DNA of 64,000 bases from Tetragonia tetragonoides (GCA_038025085.1 CM076151.1:12250501-12314500); one strand, 5' to 3'; counted from the first letter of the stretch, positions 24,601-36,020 are shown. Made by a program: numbers and translations. The notes: generated by a model not told the origin, from the sequence alone.

Positions 24601-26460
24601 CCCTATGGAAACCTCTCAGTCTGAAATTAACTCCCACAAAAGAAAAAAGGTAGCATAGAAACTTTAAGAGTTTGCAACCACCGACCAGATTGTGTATTAC
24701 GTTTTAAATTTTTCTTCCAATGCAGAAAGCACAAAAGCATAAGTTGTGTTTGGAGTATAAGATATCTTGAAAGTGTTTACAGGACACGAGATCAACAAAT
24801 CAATCCTGTGGATGAAGTTGAATAGTTGATCCACTGACAAAATTACAAGTAAAGAGTTCCACTGCAGAACTGTTACCTGAATAACAGTTTTTGACCCAAC
24901 AAAAGCTTCAATCTTTTTCCAGTCACGGTCGAAGCTGAGGAACATCAAGAATTGAAGTTAGTACAACCCATTTGAATGCAATAAATATGAGTAAATTACA
25001 TGCATCCTGCATGACCACAACTGAAAACTCAGGTTTAACCCAGGTGACAATGAGGTAATGATGGCATAAGCAAGAACCTGAGCAAGAATGTCAACCTCTT
25101 ACCACTATAGGACCTCATACTAATTCCTAACAATTGTGCTATACTATCCCCCACATATTAAACCACACATGCCCAAAGCCTTAGAAACATATTACTTGTG
25201 CAAATCTCTCTGTAACCCAAAAATTCCACTCCCTCTGTCCAGGAAAACTATTCACTGTTACTGTTTTATCCATTGATAGTTACTATTACTATTATAGAGT
25301 GTCCAGAAAAAATAGACTACTGCCCTGAAGCCTGGAATCAGCAGTAAAGAATGTCAATAACCAGCTAGACAACCATGCCTATCATGGGCAACAAAAAGGG
25401 TTTAACAAAGGAAATTTCTGACTTTTACGAGGACTGATATCCTGCCACCCCAGTTCTCAAGTTTAGGTAAGGTGACTTTGTAAGACAATGTGAATAAAAG
25501 ACTAAGATTAACTAATCATATCTACGCATTTCACACTTATCCAGGCAAAGTTTGTTAGTTGAACACCTCACTCTCCCTCAAAGATTAATTTCAAACTCTT
25601 ACATTCCTACGGGCTTGACCTCTTCAATTGACCAGAGACGTTTAGTTCAACTAGACAACTAAGCTAATTGCACGATGCGGAGTTCAATTACGTAGATCAT
25701 GTTGCTCAATTCTTACATAGTACACATTAAACCAAGAACTAAGCAGATTTCAGTAGCAAATTGAACTAATTTCCCATATCAAGCTTCATTTTAAAAATTA
25801 ACACAATCTATAACCAAAACCCTAATTTCTCGCACTTCACTCCCGAACCCCAAACAAATACCCAAAATATAGAGAATTTGAGCGGGAACAATTCAGTTCC
25901 AACTGAGCTCGAGCCCACAGACTTACTAAATCACGATTCCTATCAATTATACTCACAAAAAAAAAAAACAAATAAATTACAATCAACCAAAACCCTAATT
26001 TCTCGCATTTAACTCCCAAAATCCAAACAAACACCAAATTCACACAATTTGAGCGGGAACAGCCAAATTCCACACAGTACTCAACCTCACATACTTCCAA
26101 CAATTCACAATCACAAAAAACGGAGAAAATTGCAATCAAGAACAAAAATAACTTCAAAAACAGCAAAAAGAACAGTCGAAAACCGCAATTGAGAGTAAGA
26201 GAATAAGAGAGAGAAAATTACAGCTGAAGAGCTTCAAGAAATTTATCATGCTCAGGTTCAGTCCAACTCTCTCTCGATTTCGTAATCGTATAAGGTTTTC
26301 GAATTTTCTTAGAATTCAAATCGTCCGTCGGGGAATCCACCGTCGTCGTCGTCGCCGGAGAATTCGCCGGCACTGGCGTGAAAGGGTTTACTCCAGGAAG
26401 CGCCATGCCATTCGCGTCTAAGTAAAAACCTTCCGGCGAACTCGGATTCATCGACACCAT
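21617..26460 (-). CDS. RVE6: REVEILLE-family MYB-like clock transcription factor (RVE6 type)
   Basis: Exons, minus strand: 26222-26460, 24877-24934, 24454-24576, 24207-24371, 23981-24103, 22503-22612, 22149-22208 and 21617-21697 (stop 21617-21619). Exon 1 starts [20 protein letters not shown] and enters the single MYB repeat ([20 protein letters not shown]). Exon 2 gives [18 protein letters not shown] and exon 3 [13 protein letters not shown], which holds the SHAQKYF signature. [17 protein letters not shown] follows. The C-terminal part includes [20 protein letters not shown]. Members of the RVE4/6/8 clade bind evening elements and activate evening clock genes (family knowledge). The A-run in exon 3 (7 A, complement of the T-run near 24532-24538) is one base short for KVQ-[K/N]-GTNEH. 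The eight exons sum to 959 bp, also one short of a codon multiple. Confidence 0.92.
25818..26070. repeat. Diverged tandem duplication in RVE6 intron 1
   Basis: AAAACCCTAATTTCTCGCA occurs at about 25818 and again at about 25990. Each copy is followed by similar text ending in TTTGAGCGGGAACA, about 170 bp apart. Both copies contain an AAACCCTAA (telo-box-like) core and lie just downstream of exon 1 of the minus-strand gene. Confidence 0.7.
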
Positions 26461-26852
26461 TAGAATTAGGAGAGAGAATTTGCAGAGAGGGAGAAAAAAT
26501 TGAGATATGGAAAGTTAGGGTTGGGCGTTATTGAGTTGTGTAGGTAACGAAATGAAATGTTTATTGCTGATAGACTAAGAAGTCCTTTATATGGTGTTGC
26601 TTGTTAGGCACCTGAAGTTGTGTTTTTAAAACTGTCTTTATTTTTTTTTGGTAACAAAAAACTGTCTAAGAAAGATGCCAATAAAAAAGTCATTAATTTA
26701 AGTCGAGGGCTTGAATCTCAGTTTAGGTATGGAATAATTTTAAATTTTTTGGCCAACTATCTCATTTTTTGACATGTCTACAAGGTACAAGTCAACACAA
26801 AGAAGTAGTCGATGATGGATACCCTATATAGTGAACCAAAGAAAAAGCCATT

Positions 26853-26861
26853 AAAATATCT
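26853..26861 (+). promoter_or_regulatory. Evening element upstream of RVE6
   Basis: This is an exact AAAATATCT, about 390 bp upstream of the RVE6 start codon. The evening element is the binding site of CCA1/LHY/RVE MYB proteins. Confidence 0.6.
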
Positions 26862-26992
26862 ATTTCTTTTTCATTTTTTTAACTTAGATATAATCTGATG
26901 TGGCATATATCTTGGCCTAAAGTTGTGGAGATGTTCTAGATTTTAGTTTGGGGAAAGTTTTATTGATGGACAGGAAAGCTTCACTTTTGATA

Positions 26993-27001
26993 AAAATATC
27001 T
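26993..27001 (+). promoter_or_regulatory. Second evening element upstream of RVE6
   Basis: This is an exact AAAATATCT, 140 bp from the first one and about 530 bp upstream of the start codon. Two exact copies this close suggest clock control and feedback by RVE proteins; this is inference. Confidence 0.55.
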
Positions 27002-28140
27002 GATTTGTTTGGTTAAGTGTATCTATCTTATTCCTGGGTGGTCTTCATCAAGGTGCTGGTGGAGTGGTGGAGGCGTGGAGGCTTTTCATCCCTTTGGGTT
27101 TTTTTTGTGTTTGCTTTTGTTTGCGGTTTGAGTTGCTTAATGGGGTCACCATTTACATAAAAAGAGGGGTGTAGTAACTCTTGTGTTTTGTGAAAAAGAT
27201 GAGTAGTCGACTAGATGAAGATGATGCAAATTAAGGTTCCATCAAACTCATAAATTACGAGCCGGTGTTGCATTAAAATCATAAATTTTTATATTTGCGT
27301 GTGATCAGTGGGTGGTGGTGTGAGACTATCTTATCAATTCAAGTTACAGCGGTTCTTACACATTAAAAAGCGAATACATATGTGCAGCGTTAGTCAAAAT
27401 GATTATCGTTGCATATGTGTGATATATGAATAACAATTTATAGCGGTTCTTCCACCTCAAAAAGTGAATCAAGTCAAATAATTGATTATGTTTACTACCA
27501 TGTGATATAATTGCTATTGTATAACAAATTTGGCATAGTGTCGAAAATGTCATCAAAAATTCATGAGTGTTCTAATGTTCAAATAGATGGATCACTAAAC
27601 ATTTGATGCTTGTCTTGAATATCGCTTTAACCAACCTAAAGATCTTTTTATTTGTAGAGTACATATTTTTGGCTTTAAGTTATTGAATATTGCATGTATT
27701 GCTTTAATCTAACCAAAAAATCCCTACTTGTTGAGAACGTGTTTGTGGTTTCAGCGTATTAGACTTGTAGTCATGGGCTAATTTAATAAGTTTGATAGTC
27801 ATAATACAATATAAATTGAGTGAACCTATATGAGCTTCTTGTATTACAATTTGATAAATCACCCCCTCTTAAATACCCAAGCCCGCACAAAAAAAAAAAA
27901 AACTCAAGTAAAAAATTGATTGTTTGAGAATTTATTAAAAAAAACTAATCATAATTTTTATATTAACGAAAAAAATGGTAAATTTTTTTATCAAAATAGG
28001 TTCAACTTTGAAGCAATCAATAGCCCCATCTTTTTTCTTCAGAAAACAAAGCTTTAGGTATCAATCACATGTCAAACATTCTTTTGGTTTTTTAGGATCA
28101 ATTTGATGGTTTGACCCAATTTTGAATTGATGACGAGTAC
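27002..28140. other. AT-rich spacer, no gene recognised
   Basis: This intergenic DNA has no recognisable coding region. The segment 27345-27480 contains two similar short pieces (AGCGGTTCTT plus TCAAAAAGTGAAT-like text). Nothing else is supported. Confidence 0.55.
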
Positions 28141-28150
28141 TATGTGCAGT

Positions 28151-28604
28151 TAGGGATAGCAGTGAGGCGGGTACAGGTGGATACCGCCCCGCATCTATCC
28201 TATTTAGGGCAGGGATGGGGGAATGCCAGGTGGGGTTGGGGTGGGGATGATTTTAATAAAGCAAAATCGCCGCGGGGATGGAGCGGAGGTGGTATATAAA
28301 ATTGTTTTATGCTATTGTTTATCAAAAGGTTCAAATTTTTCCTTGCAAATTATCTTAGGGTAAGTGAATTTGAGATAGATCTAGATGTGCGCTTCGTTTC
28401 TTTCGGGCATGTATAAAACGGATATGGATACCTTCTCGATAAATAAAGCAGAGGTGGATACCCGTCGGATAAGTGGGGTGGGGGTGGATTTGAGATCTCC
28501 AACCCGTTGTGGGGATGGGACGGATGGTGGAATCAAAATATTCAGGTGGGTATGGGGATGAATCTACCTATATCCACTACCGCCTCACCCCATTACCATT
28601 CCTA
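28151..28604. mobile_element. hAT-like non-autonomous element (454 bp)
   Basis: The ends TAGGGATAGCAGTGAGGCGG and (complement) TAGGAATGGTAATGGGG form imperfect terminal repeats. They are flanked by 8-bp duplications TGTGCAGT (28143-28150) and TATGCAGT (28605-28612), 7/8 identical. The interior is G-rich with repeated GGGGATGG. The same terminus type is at 47569-48203. Confidence 0.75.
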
Positions 28605-29283
28605 TATGCAGTTTCAACTCTCAACTCACCTTGAGGCTAAAAATTACACCGCCCTCCAAATTAATAGAAGTGATTGCAACCTAATTAAAATGAATCACAT
28701 ATGCACCTGTAAAGGATAATAGTTTTCTTTTTCTCTTTTTATTTTTTACAAGCGCATATGTCTTTTATTTAAAATTTGATTTGAATGGTGCAATTTTTAG
28801 CCTCAGAATGATGCTACACAAAGCAAATTTCCAATCCATTCTCTCTATCTTTAACTTAATACTCCTTCACACCTTTGTACATATTTACTTACTCCCACGG
28901 TTTCTAATCCTTCTATTCGCTTTATTTATTGAATGTTTCATTTTGTTATTTTCATTTCTTCATTTGGTAACATATGAAATAACAAATCTACCCTAATTTC
29001 TCTATCCTCATAGCACTCATGTACCCATGTACTCTGATCTCTCACAAAAACTTTGGTATCTTATAATGCGGCCTCATGTATGAGGTATATTATTTGTATT
29101 GAGTTATCATTTTTGATGTGCATTGGTCAGTATTACTTTTTTTATTGGCAGATCTTATCACGCATAAGATCACTTTATATGAGTTTTTGTGTTTAATAAG
29201 GGACATATGTGAAACACTTGAGTAAAAGATGACTACTCATAAACAAGTTGTCATATTGTAATGCAAAGTACAATTAGGAACAA

Positions 29284-29480
29284 CTAAGATGGGTTGGTGT
29301 AGTGTTTCAACACTTCATCCCTTAAATAAGTGGTTGGGGGTTCGAAATTCGAATCCCAACTCTTGCGAATGGAAAAAATCTTTTGGCCAGTCCCCTACCA
29401 CTTAATGCTGACACTTGGGATGAGAAGATTAGTCATTGTGATCGACGGTGGGATACCTTTGACAAAGATTAAAAAGAAAA
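29284..29480 (+). mobile_element. tRNA-derived SINE with perfect 15-bp target duplication
   Basis: It has a tRNA-like head (GGGTTGGTGTAGTG, then a B-box-like GGGTTCGAAATTCG), a shared 3' body AGTCATTGTGATCGACGGTG and an A-rich end. Perfect duplications TACAATTAGGAACAA lie at 29269-29283 and 29481-29495. The same family occurs at 35105-35294 and 37969-38170. The paralogous segment near 39650-39675 lacks the element. Confidence 0.88.
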
Positions 29481-29877
29481 TACAATTAGGAACAAAGGAG
29501 GTAGTGCTGGCTTAAGTGAAAAAGTTGGCTTAGCACGAGTTGGGGCCTTGGGGGCCAAGAGACAAAATAAACTAGTTAGGCGAGCTAAACCCACCGTCCT
29601 CGATGGTTCGGGACATGGTACATCCACTTGACTTTGACTTTGCTCCTTCTATTGAAAATCAACAAATTAAGTACGACTATAAAAGTTTGCTTTTCCAGTA
29701 TTAAAAAAAAAAACCCCAAATTTACAGAAGAATTTGGCAAAATGGATAACCAGTTTTCTTATTGAATGTTGTATCCATATAATCAAATTCCTTCGTCCAT
29801 GCATGCAAATCCACTCAAAGGCCTGTGATATGGTGAATTCAATTGGTGATCCAAAGGTATAATAATAAAACGGTTTT

Positions 29878-30659
29878 GCTAATGACAGACCTTAGAGCTG
29901 TCAATAAGAAGCATTAATTAAGGCATCTTTTATAAAATCTGCAATAATCTCATCAATGCTAAATTTTCTCTTACCAAAATACCCTCCAGTTTGAACACAC
30001 TTTCTCTCTCCTTCCCTCACCCATTTTCTCTCTCCTTCCCTCACTCCAGTCTCTCTCCTCCCACTCCCCAACCACTATTACCCCCGCCTCACCACTACCC
30101 ACCCGGCCACCGCCGCAGTCGCTGCTGGCTAGAGACCACGGCGGTGGCCACCACCGGCCAGCCACCACCTTCCCTCGCCGGAAAATTTGTCGAAAACCCC
30201 CAAAAAATCAAACCCCCCAAAAAAATCGAAAAATTCAACAAATCTAAACCCTATGTCCAAATTGGTATCAAATATAGGCATGGTGAACCCTAAGGGGCTT
30301 GATTCAACATGAAACAAGGGAAAATTTACAACAAAAAAAAAGGGGCTGATCTGGACAATGGCGAATGATTTCCAAGGGTGGTGACAAGTGGCAACAGTGG
30401 TGAACCAACGATGGTGGAGTGGCAGAGGCCGTGGGGGTCGTGCTTTTGACGGTGGTTCGGTGGGATGGTGGACTGCTCAAACTTGTGGGGGGAGAGAGAA
30501 AAAATGAACAACGTGGAACTGTAAGGCTGGGAAAAAATAGGGGTATAAGAATTTTTTTCAATGAGAACACAATTTATTGTGGCTTCTTATTTTGATTTTT
30601 TAATTTATTTTTAATACTGTAATTAATGCTTATTGACAGCCCTTAGGGCTGTCATTAGC
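29878..30659. mobile_element. MULE-like MITE with palindromic ends (782 bp)
   Basis: The termini GCTAATGACAG...GCATTAATTA (left) and its complement (right) form inverted repeats of about 40 bp. Each includes a near-palindrome of the form TGACAGCCC-TTA-GGGCTGTCA (the right copy has perfect arms). The interior is C/T-rich then G-rich, with incidental Pro/Ser-rich open frames. The paralogous region near 39820-39840 lacks the element. Similar AAAACGGTT/TAAATGGTT flanks suggest a 9-bp target duplication if about 12 extra right-end bases belong to the element. Confidence 0.7.
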
Positions 30660-30689
30660 ATTTGCCTTATTAAATGGTTAATTTTCTAG

Positions 30690-30890
30690 TCTAGTAAATC
30701 CGTACATTGATAATGACAATAGAATGTGTAGCCATATTCGTCATTACTCATGACACATTGACCATTGACACATACCGGCTGCCACACGACATACAAACGA
30801 CGTCGTCCGTGGTCTCTATAGTGTATTTGCTTGCTTTCATTGTCGCTGTTCTAGATTGACTCAGCATTGACCCCCACACTTCCTCCTACT
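30690..30890 (+). promoter_or_regulatory. Conserved upstream block of HIPP copy A
   Basis: This block is conserved at 40912-41092 despite substitutions. It includes the palindromic AACGACGTCGT (C-box core GACGTC), CTTTCATTGTCGCTGT, and TTGACTCAGCATTGACCCCC, which contains a W-box (TTGACT) and a bZIP-type TGACTCA. Conservation between diverged copies suggests promoter function; no experiment supports it here. Confidence 0.5.
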
Positions 30891-31037
30891 TTCCTCCCTT
30901 CAATAAATACTCCAACGTAAACATTTCTAGCTACTTCACTTGCACTTACACTACTTCACTTCTCTCTCTCTCTCTCTCTCTTTACAGAGAGGATATTATT
31001 AGATCTCTGAATTCCTGAACCCTGCTTTTAAGAAAAA

Positions 31038-31836
31038 ATGAAGGTTAGATCTTCTTTCCTTTTCATTTTATATGAATATACATGACCTTTTGTTGTTGCA
31101 TTATTCAATTTTATCTATGGATATGATCTTTAATGTGGATTTGGAAGGATGATGTTTAAATTACAGCATTCTGATTTAATGAACAATTTATTTACATTTT
31201 ATTTTTTGTTGTTTTTCCAGAAGGTGGTGCTGAAATTGGATGTCCATGATGAGAAATGCAAGCAAAAAGCCATGAAGATGGTGTCCTCTCTTTCTGGTAC
31301 TCTATTGTCTCTATATATTTTCAGCTATTTCAATTTTCATCATTTGCTACTTTTTTGGTAATGAAAAAGAGCGTGTAAGTGAATGACGACCAATGAAACT
31401 TGCTATATCATATTCAGACTCGTGTTTGAAGAAAAATGGTTTTCTAAAGTAAAATAATAATTGCTGTGAATGGGTTTGTGTAGGGCTTGATTCAATCTCG
31501 ATGGACATGAAAGAGAAGAAACTAACACTAACAGGGGACATAGATCCAGTAGCAGTTGTTAGCAAACTGAGGAAAGTTTATCAGACAGAGATTGTCTCAG
31601 TTGGGCCTGCAAAAGAACCTGAGAAGAAGAAAGAGGAGCCCAAAAAGAAGGATGAGCCCAAGAAAGATCAGAAGCCCAATAAGGGTCAGCCCACCAAAGA
31701 ACAGTCCAAAGACCAGGCCCAAGTGGCTCAGCTCGTCAAAGTCTTTGAACCCTATAACTACAACCATCCTCTATATCCTACATACTACTGTGCTAGAAGC
31801 ATAGAAGAAGATCCTAATGCTTGTGTTATATGTTAA
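31038..31836 (+). CDS. HMA-domain protein with CaaX box (HIPP type), copy A, 144 aa
   Basis: Exons 31038-31043 (ATG AAG only), 31221-31296 and 31484-31836 total 435 bp. The HMA fold runs from about residue 2 to 70: [20 protein letters not shown], then [20 protein letters not shown] and [20 protein letters not shown]. The usual CxxC metal pair is replaced by D-E-K-C, so metal binding is doubtful. A Lys/Glu/Pro-rich linker follows. The protein ends in CVIC, a CaaX-type prenylation signal; together with the HMA fold this defines HIPPs. An AATAAATA TATA-like box (about 30902) and a CT repeat precede the start. The tiny first exon is shared by all four copies here. The sequence is about 99% like copy B (46530-47328). 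Confidence 0.88.
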
Positions 31837-32076
31837 TTAATGAAGATTAGTAATTAGTGGATGGTTATAACTTATATCTATAATTTTTTGAGTTTAGAAG
31901 AGGTAAATGTTCCATAACAATCGAACCCCAACCTTAAGGTTCGGAGCAGTTCGTAGTAGTGTAGTATGTTACTCTTAAGCAATATGCATATATTGATTCT
32001 TTGAACAATACTTGTATTCGTTATGTGATTATTAAGAGATTGAACATGCTTAACTCTTGTACTGATGCGTCACAAC

Positions 32077-32404
32077 TAGGGATGGCAACCCCACCCGCAC
32101 TCGGTGGATATCCATCCATCCGACCCGCTATAAATGGATATGGATTGATATAAATGGATATGGATTGATGTAAATGGATATGGATATGGATATGGATATG
32201 GATATGGATGACCTTTACTCATCCATTTATCATCCCGACGGATATCCATATCCATTTATTTCCTTAAATTCTACATTATTTTTACAAATATACTATATAA
32301 TTCTTCGTTTTGTTCAACTTTTGACTCAAAAATTAAAACGTCCTTTATTTTAGGTGATAGAGACAGTTTAGATGATAAAAGTTTAGTCGTTCAAACTTAT
32401 TCTA
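32077..32404. mobile_element. 3'-truncated hAT-like element downstream of HIPP A
   Basis: It starts TAGGGATGGCAACCCCACCC right after GTCACAAC (32069-32076) and contains many GGATAT repeats. It matches the first half of the complete element at 47569-48203. It is cut off where Copia sequence begins. Confidence 0.8.
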
Positions 32405-33364
32405 ACAATCGAATTCTTCATGTTGGGTAACATGGAAAGATGCCCCTGAATCAACAATCCATGTGCTATTGTCTTCAGCAATGTTAAGGTAGTTGTCTTC
32501 CCCAAATAGAAAGACATCGTCAAAGTCCTCCTTTGTCGTCATAGCTGTTGTGCTATTCTCTTCTTCCTTATTCTTCAGGTCGATTTGGCCGGCTTTGACA
32601 TTTCCGGCCTTTTGATCTCTCTTGAGATTCCGGCATTCCGATCTCTTGTGACCCGGCTTGCCACAATAGTAACAAGTAACTCTTGGGCGTGACTTTGATC
32701 GCCCTCTTGACTTGTCACGACCTCTCGTCTGACCTCTTCCACGGGTTTCATTTCTACCCCTAGGCTCGACAACATTGGCCTCGGAGTGGGAGGAGATACC
32801 ACGTTCCTTCCTTCTCGACTCTTCGTTCTTTAAACTGTCAGAGACGGTATCCGTGGTGAGTTTGCCTTCGGGTGCCGAGTTGCTAAGTGTCACTACGAGA
32901 GTGTCCCAACTCTCCGATAATGACCTAAGGAGCAACAAGGCTTGTAATTCATCATCGATCTTTCCAAGGTGATTGATAATCCCCTTGAAGGTGTTGAGAT
33001 GTTCGATCATATTCTGACCATCTCTATACTCCAACTTCACCAGTCGTCTCACCAAATGAGCCTTGTTTCGAGGCTTCTTTTTCTTAATCATGGACTCTAG
33101 TTTTGTCCATAAGTCGAAGGCATTGGTGTAAATTGATACGTGCTTGAACAAGCTCCGATCAATGAACTTGCGAATCATAGCCACCGCTTTTCTATTTAAA
33201 AGCGTCCAATCTTCATCGGACTTTTCTGCCGGCTTCTTCTCGATTGTGACTGGCACGTGCAAATCTTTGCAATATAAATGGTCCTCCATCATCGGTTTCC
33301 AATAGGAATAATTCTCCGTGGTAAGCTTAAACATGTCACCATCATGAGTGACGCTCGACTCCAT
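32402..33364 (-). pseudogene. Truncated Ty1/Copia gag-protease fragment
   Basis: A 320-codon reading frame begins MESSVTHDGDMFKLTTENYS (Copia gag). A gag core with LVRRLVKLEYRDGQNMIEHL and a basic Arg/Gly stretch follow, then the zinc knuckle CYYCGKPGHKRSEC, then the start of the protease (TWIVDSGASFHVT). It stops in the neighbouring MITE sequence, so integrase and reverse transcriptase are missing. The frame itself is open, suggesting a fairly recent insertion followed by deletion. Confidence 0.9.
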
Positions 33365-33403
33365 TTTAAATCATACAAGAATATTTTATGACTCGATAAA
33401 CTT

Positions 33404-33417
33404 TGCTCTGATACCAC
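33404..33417 (-). other. Copia primer binding site (tRNA-iMet type)
   Basis: The minus strand reads TGGTATCAGAGCAAAG just inside the LTR. This is the usual complement of initiator tRNA-Met used by Copia elements. Confidence 0.85.
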
Positions 33418-34197
33418 TGATGGGAAAAATGCGGATAATTGCGGAATAATGTTTTCCCTCTTTGTATGATTAAAATGGGCTAAATAAAATATGCGGGAAA
33501 ATAATAGATGAGGACACCAGAATTTTTACGTGGAAAACCCTTCAAGTCGAAGGGAAAAACCACGGGACCTTTGGTCCGGTAAAACTTCCACTATAATAGT
33601 AGGATTACAAGATGTCGTCTCTAGTATGAACTAGAGGATATCAAACAAAGACCTCACCCACAAAAGAATGGATTACAATGGTATATAATCTCACCAAAAT
33701 GGTGGAACGCTCAAATTATCTCACTTTGTAGTGGCTCTCTCTCACTCACTCTATGAGTGGTTTTTCTCACTTGTGTTGTGGGTAAACTTCATAACTTGTG
33801 GATTTCTCTCACAATTGAGTATGTGTGGAATGCTTCTCTTCAATTGGATTGAATTGAATTGGATTATGAAGCCTTCTCCATATCTCACTATTTATAGGAG
33901 TTTCAAGGCTCTTGCCACAAGCATCTTCATTGTACTGAGGACATTCTAACGCCAATCAATTAAATGCTTTCATGGTGTATAATTCATGATACTTCATACG
34001 GTAACTTGGCCTTCAATGAGTTTAATACATGAGTTACCTTTCCATCTCCCAATGTCTATAACAATTATTAAACAGTGGGAGTTAAAGTGGTGTATTAAAA
34101 CACCATAAACTCATGGTTAATTTACTTCGGCATATTTTTTTTATTATATTATTTTATTTTATTGTTGTGGCCCATCAATTAGAAGGGACTCCCAACA
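33418..34197 (-). mobile_element. 5' LTR of the truncated Copia element (780 bp)
   Basis: On the minus strand it begins TGTTGGGAGTCCC and ends TTTTTCCCATCA, immediately before the primer binding site. No second LTR was found in the window, in line with a deletion that removed the 3' part of the element and the right part of the neighbouring MITE. Confidence 0.8.
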
Positions 34198-34429
34198 TCT
34201 TCAAGAGCCGATCTTTAGTTTTAATCCGTCATTGACAAGCAAGCTACATAAATATTTCTACTTTCGGGGGAGCAAGACCTTGCCAAACTCCTCTAACAGC
34301 TTCATGGACTCTATATCCTTCTCTCCTGCACATCTCTAACTTCAACGATTTTACAGAAAACTCACCATCATTACTAAGAGTCCAATGGAATTGATCCTCA
34401 ACGCATGGGTCGAGTTGGACTTTGCTCAG

Positions 34430-34525
34430 TTGAAATATTTATGTGATTTTACATATATTTACATATAGGTCTATCTCAGTTTACATATATTTACATATAG
34501 GTCTATTTACATATAGGTCTAAAAT
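34430..34525. repeat. Short tandem repeat (TTTACATATAGGTCTA)
   Basis: Three copies of about 16-34 bp share TTTACATATAGGTCTA. The surrounding 34200-35030 is AT-rich with no recognisable gene. Confidence 0.7.
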
Positions 34526-35104
34526 CAAACAGAATTTGAATTGAATTGAACTTGAATCTGCTAACTAATTAGTGGACCATGAACCATGGATTTAACCTAT
34601 AAATAATAGGTCTTGCACCTAATTGAACCTGACAAATTTGAACTGAACCTAAATTGGACACTAATGATTCTGAATTGTTTTGAGTTCTAGTAACACGATC
34701 TTTTAATATTTCTCAAATATTTCTCATAAATTTAATTCTAAATAATATTCAAGTCCACGCATAAGGTCAAGGAAAAAAATAAAAATAAAAAATATAATAA
34801 TGGTCCAAACTAGCAATTTTAAGCAATGCTAGAATGAATAAAAAAGAAAACAATGATTTTGACTATTCACTCGTGCACATTAAATTTCCGCAAAACAAAC
34901 TCAATCTTATTTCTTTATAATTCAAAGATTTTCGGTCTAAACAGGTTTAAACTTGAAAATGGACTGAATCTATCTTTTACAATAAATCTAGCCAAGAAAA
35001 ACAGTAATTGACTTGACATCTAACAAAATAGATAGTATCTAAAAAGATTAGTTAGATCTCGTCCTTGTTGGCGAAGAAACAGAAACATGGGACAATATTA
35101 TTTT

Positions 35105-35294
35105 TTTGGTTCTTGACCAAGGGTATTCACTGTCGACCATAGTGACTATCCCCTGTGCTGGCTTGTAGGCACCTCAAAGAGTGGGACAGCTGGCCAAGGA
35201 ATTTAAAGCTACTCCATGCCCAAGGCGAGATTCAAACCCTCAACCTTGATTAAGAATGGATGAGTCTCTACCATTCAACCACACCTCCTTAATT
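35105..35294 (-). mobile_element. tRNA-derived SINE, minus orientation
   Basis: Read on the minus strand: GGAGGTGTGGTTGAATGG (A-box region), GGTTTGAATCTCGCC-type B box, GCCTACAAGCCAGC, then a GTCGACAGTGAATACCC-type end and an A-run. Duplications ACATGGGACA flank it (35095-35104, 35295-35304). The paralogous site near 53447-53462 is empty (AAACATGGGACAGTATA). Confidence 0.88.
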
Positions 35295-35687
35295 ACATGG
35301 GACAGTAAAGAAAATATAATAAACAAAAGACATTGCCATGGGCTCTCAAATGATTCAAAAGTCGTCGTTTGACATTAAGTCATAGGAGTAGTAGCTATAA
35401 GCTCACAGCCACTACAATTCCGCCAAATGGCATGCAAATAGGGGGTTTGTTTTTTAGGGGTGTTATTACTTATTTATGTCCTCACTATTGATTTTTGTTA
35501 CAAGAACGCATGTAATAACCTGCAAACTACATACGTCAGGTAAATCAATTTATTTCTAAAAAATTGACGGGTTTAAGTAGAAGAGTAAACTCTGCCTACA
35601 AAAAAAGGTACTAAAAGATAAAAAAAATTCCGCACTTATTACTTGAATTTCCACCTCATCCTCTAAAAATGTGCATTGATGCCACAT

Positions 35688-35880
35688 TGCCACCACATGG
35701 AATCGATGGTTTTTACGCGGAGGTTAAGTGACGTGGTTGATTCCTAGGGCGTTGAACGCGCTTCTGATCGATCTCACTTAAGTCAACCATTGCTTTCGAT
35801 TTCGTCCCACAAGGCAAGCAAGCCAACTAGGCAATGGATATATTATACTCCTTGGAGGATTGGGGCTTTTCTATATAAAC
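35688..35880 (+). promoter_or_regulatory. Conserved promoter block of HPP copy C
   Basis: Shared with 54050-54245 upstream of copy D: TTTTACGCGGAGGT, a bZIP-type TGACGTGG, an AAGTCAAC W-box complement, and TTTCGATTTCGTCCCACAAG. Both end in a TATA box (TATATAAA at 35872-35879; TATATAAAA at 54237-54245). Confidence 0.55.
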
Positions 35881-36020
35881 TGCCAAACTGAGACATAATA
35901 AGTCCACTTTTTATTCTTTCACGTCCCACTGTTTCTACTTCTTAATTTCATTCGTTCTCTGCTTTTCTTTCCCACAAAATCCTTCTTTGATTTCGACCCA
36001 AATAAATCCATACAATTAAG

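Noticed and set aside
29991..30293. Pro/Ser-rich frame inside the 29878-30659 element
   Set aside because: It comes from C/T-rich low-complexity sequence within a MITE. There is no conserved domain, and the paralogous locus lacks the whole element.
33731..33949. Plus-strand frame in the Copia LTR
   Set aside because: Antisense to the LTR and without any known domain.
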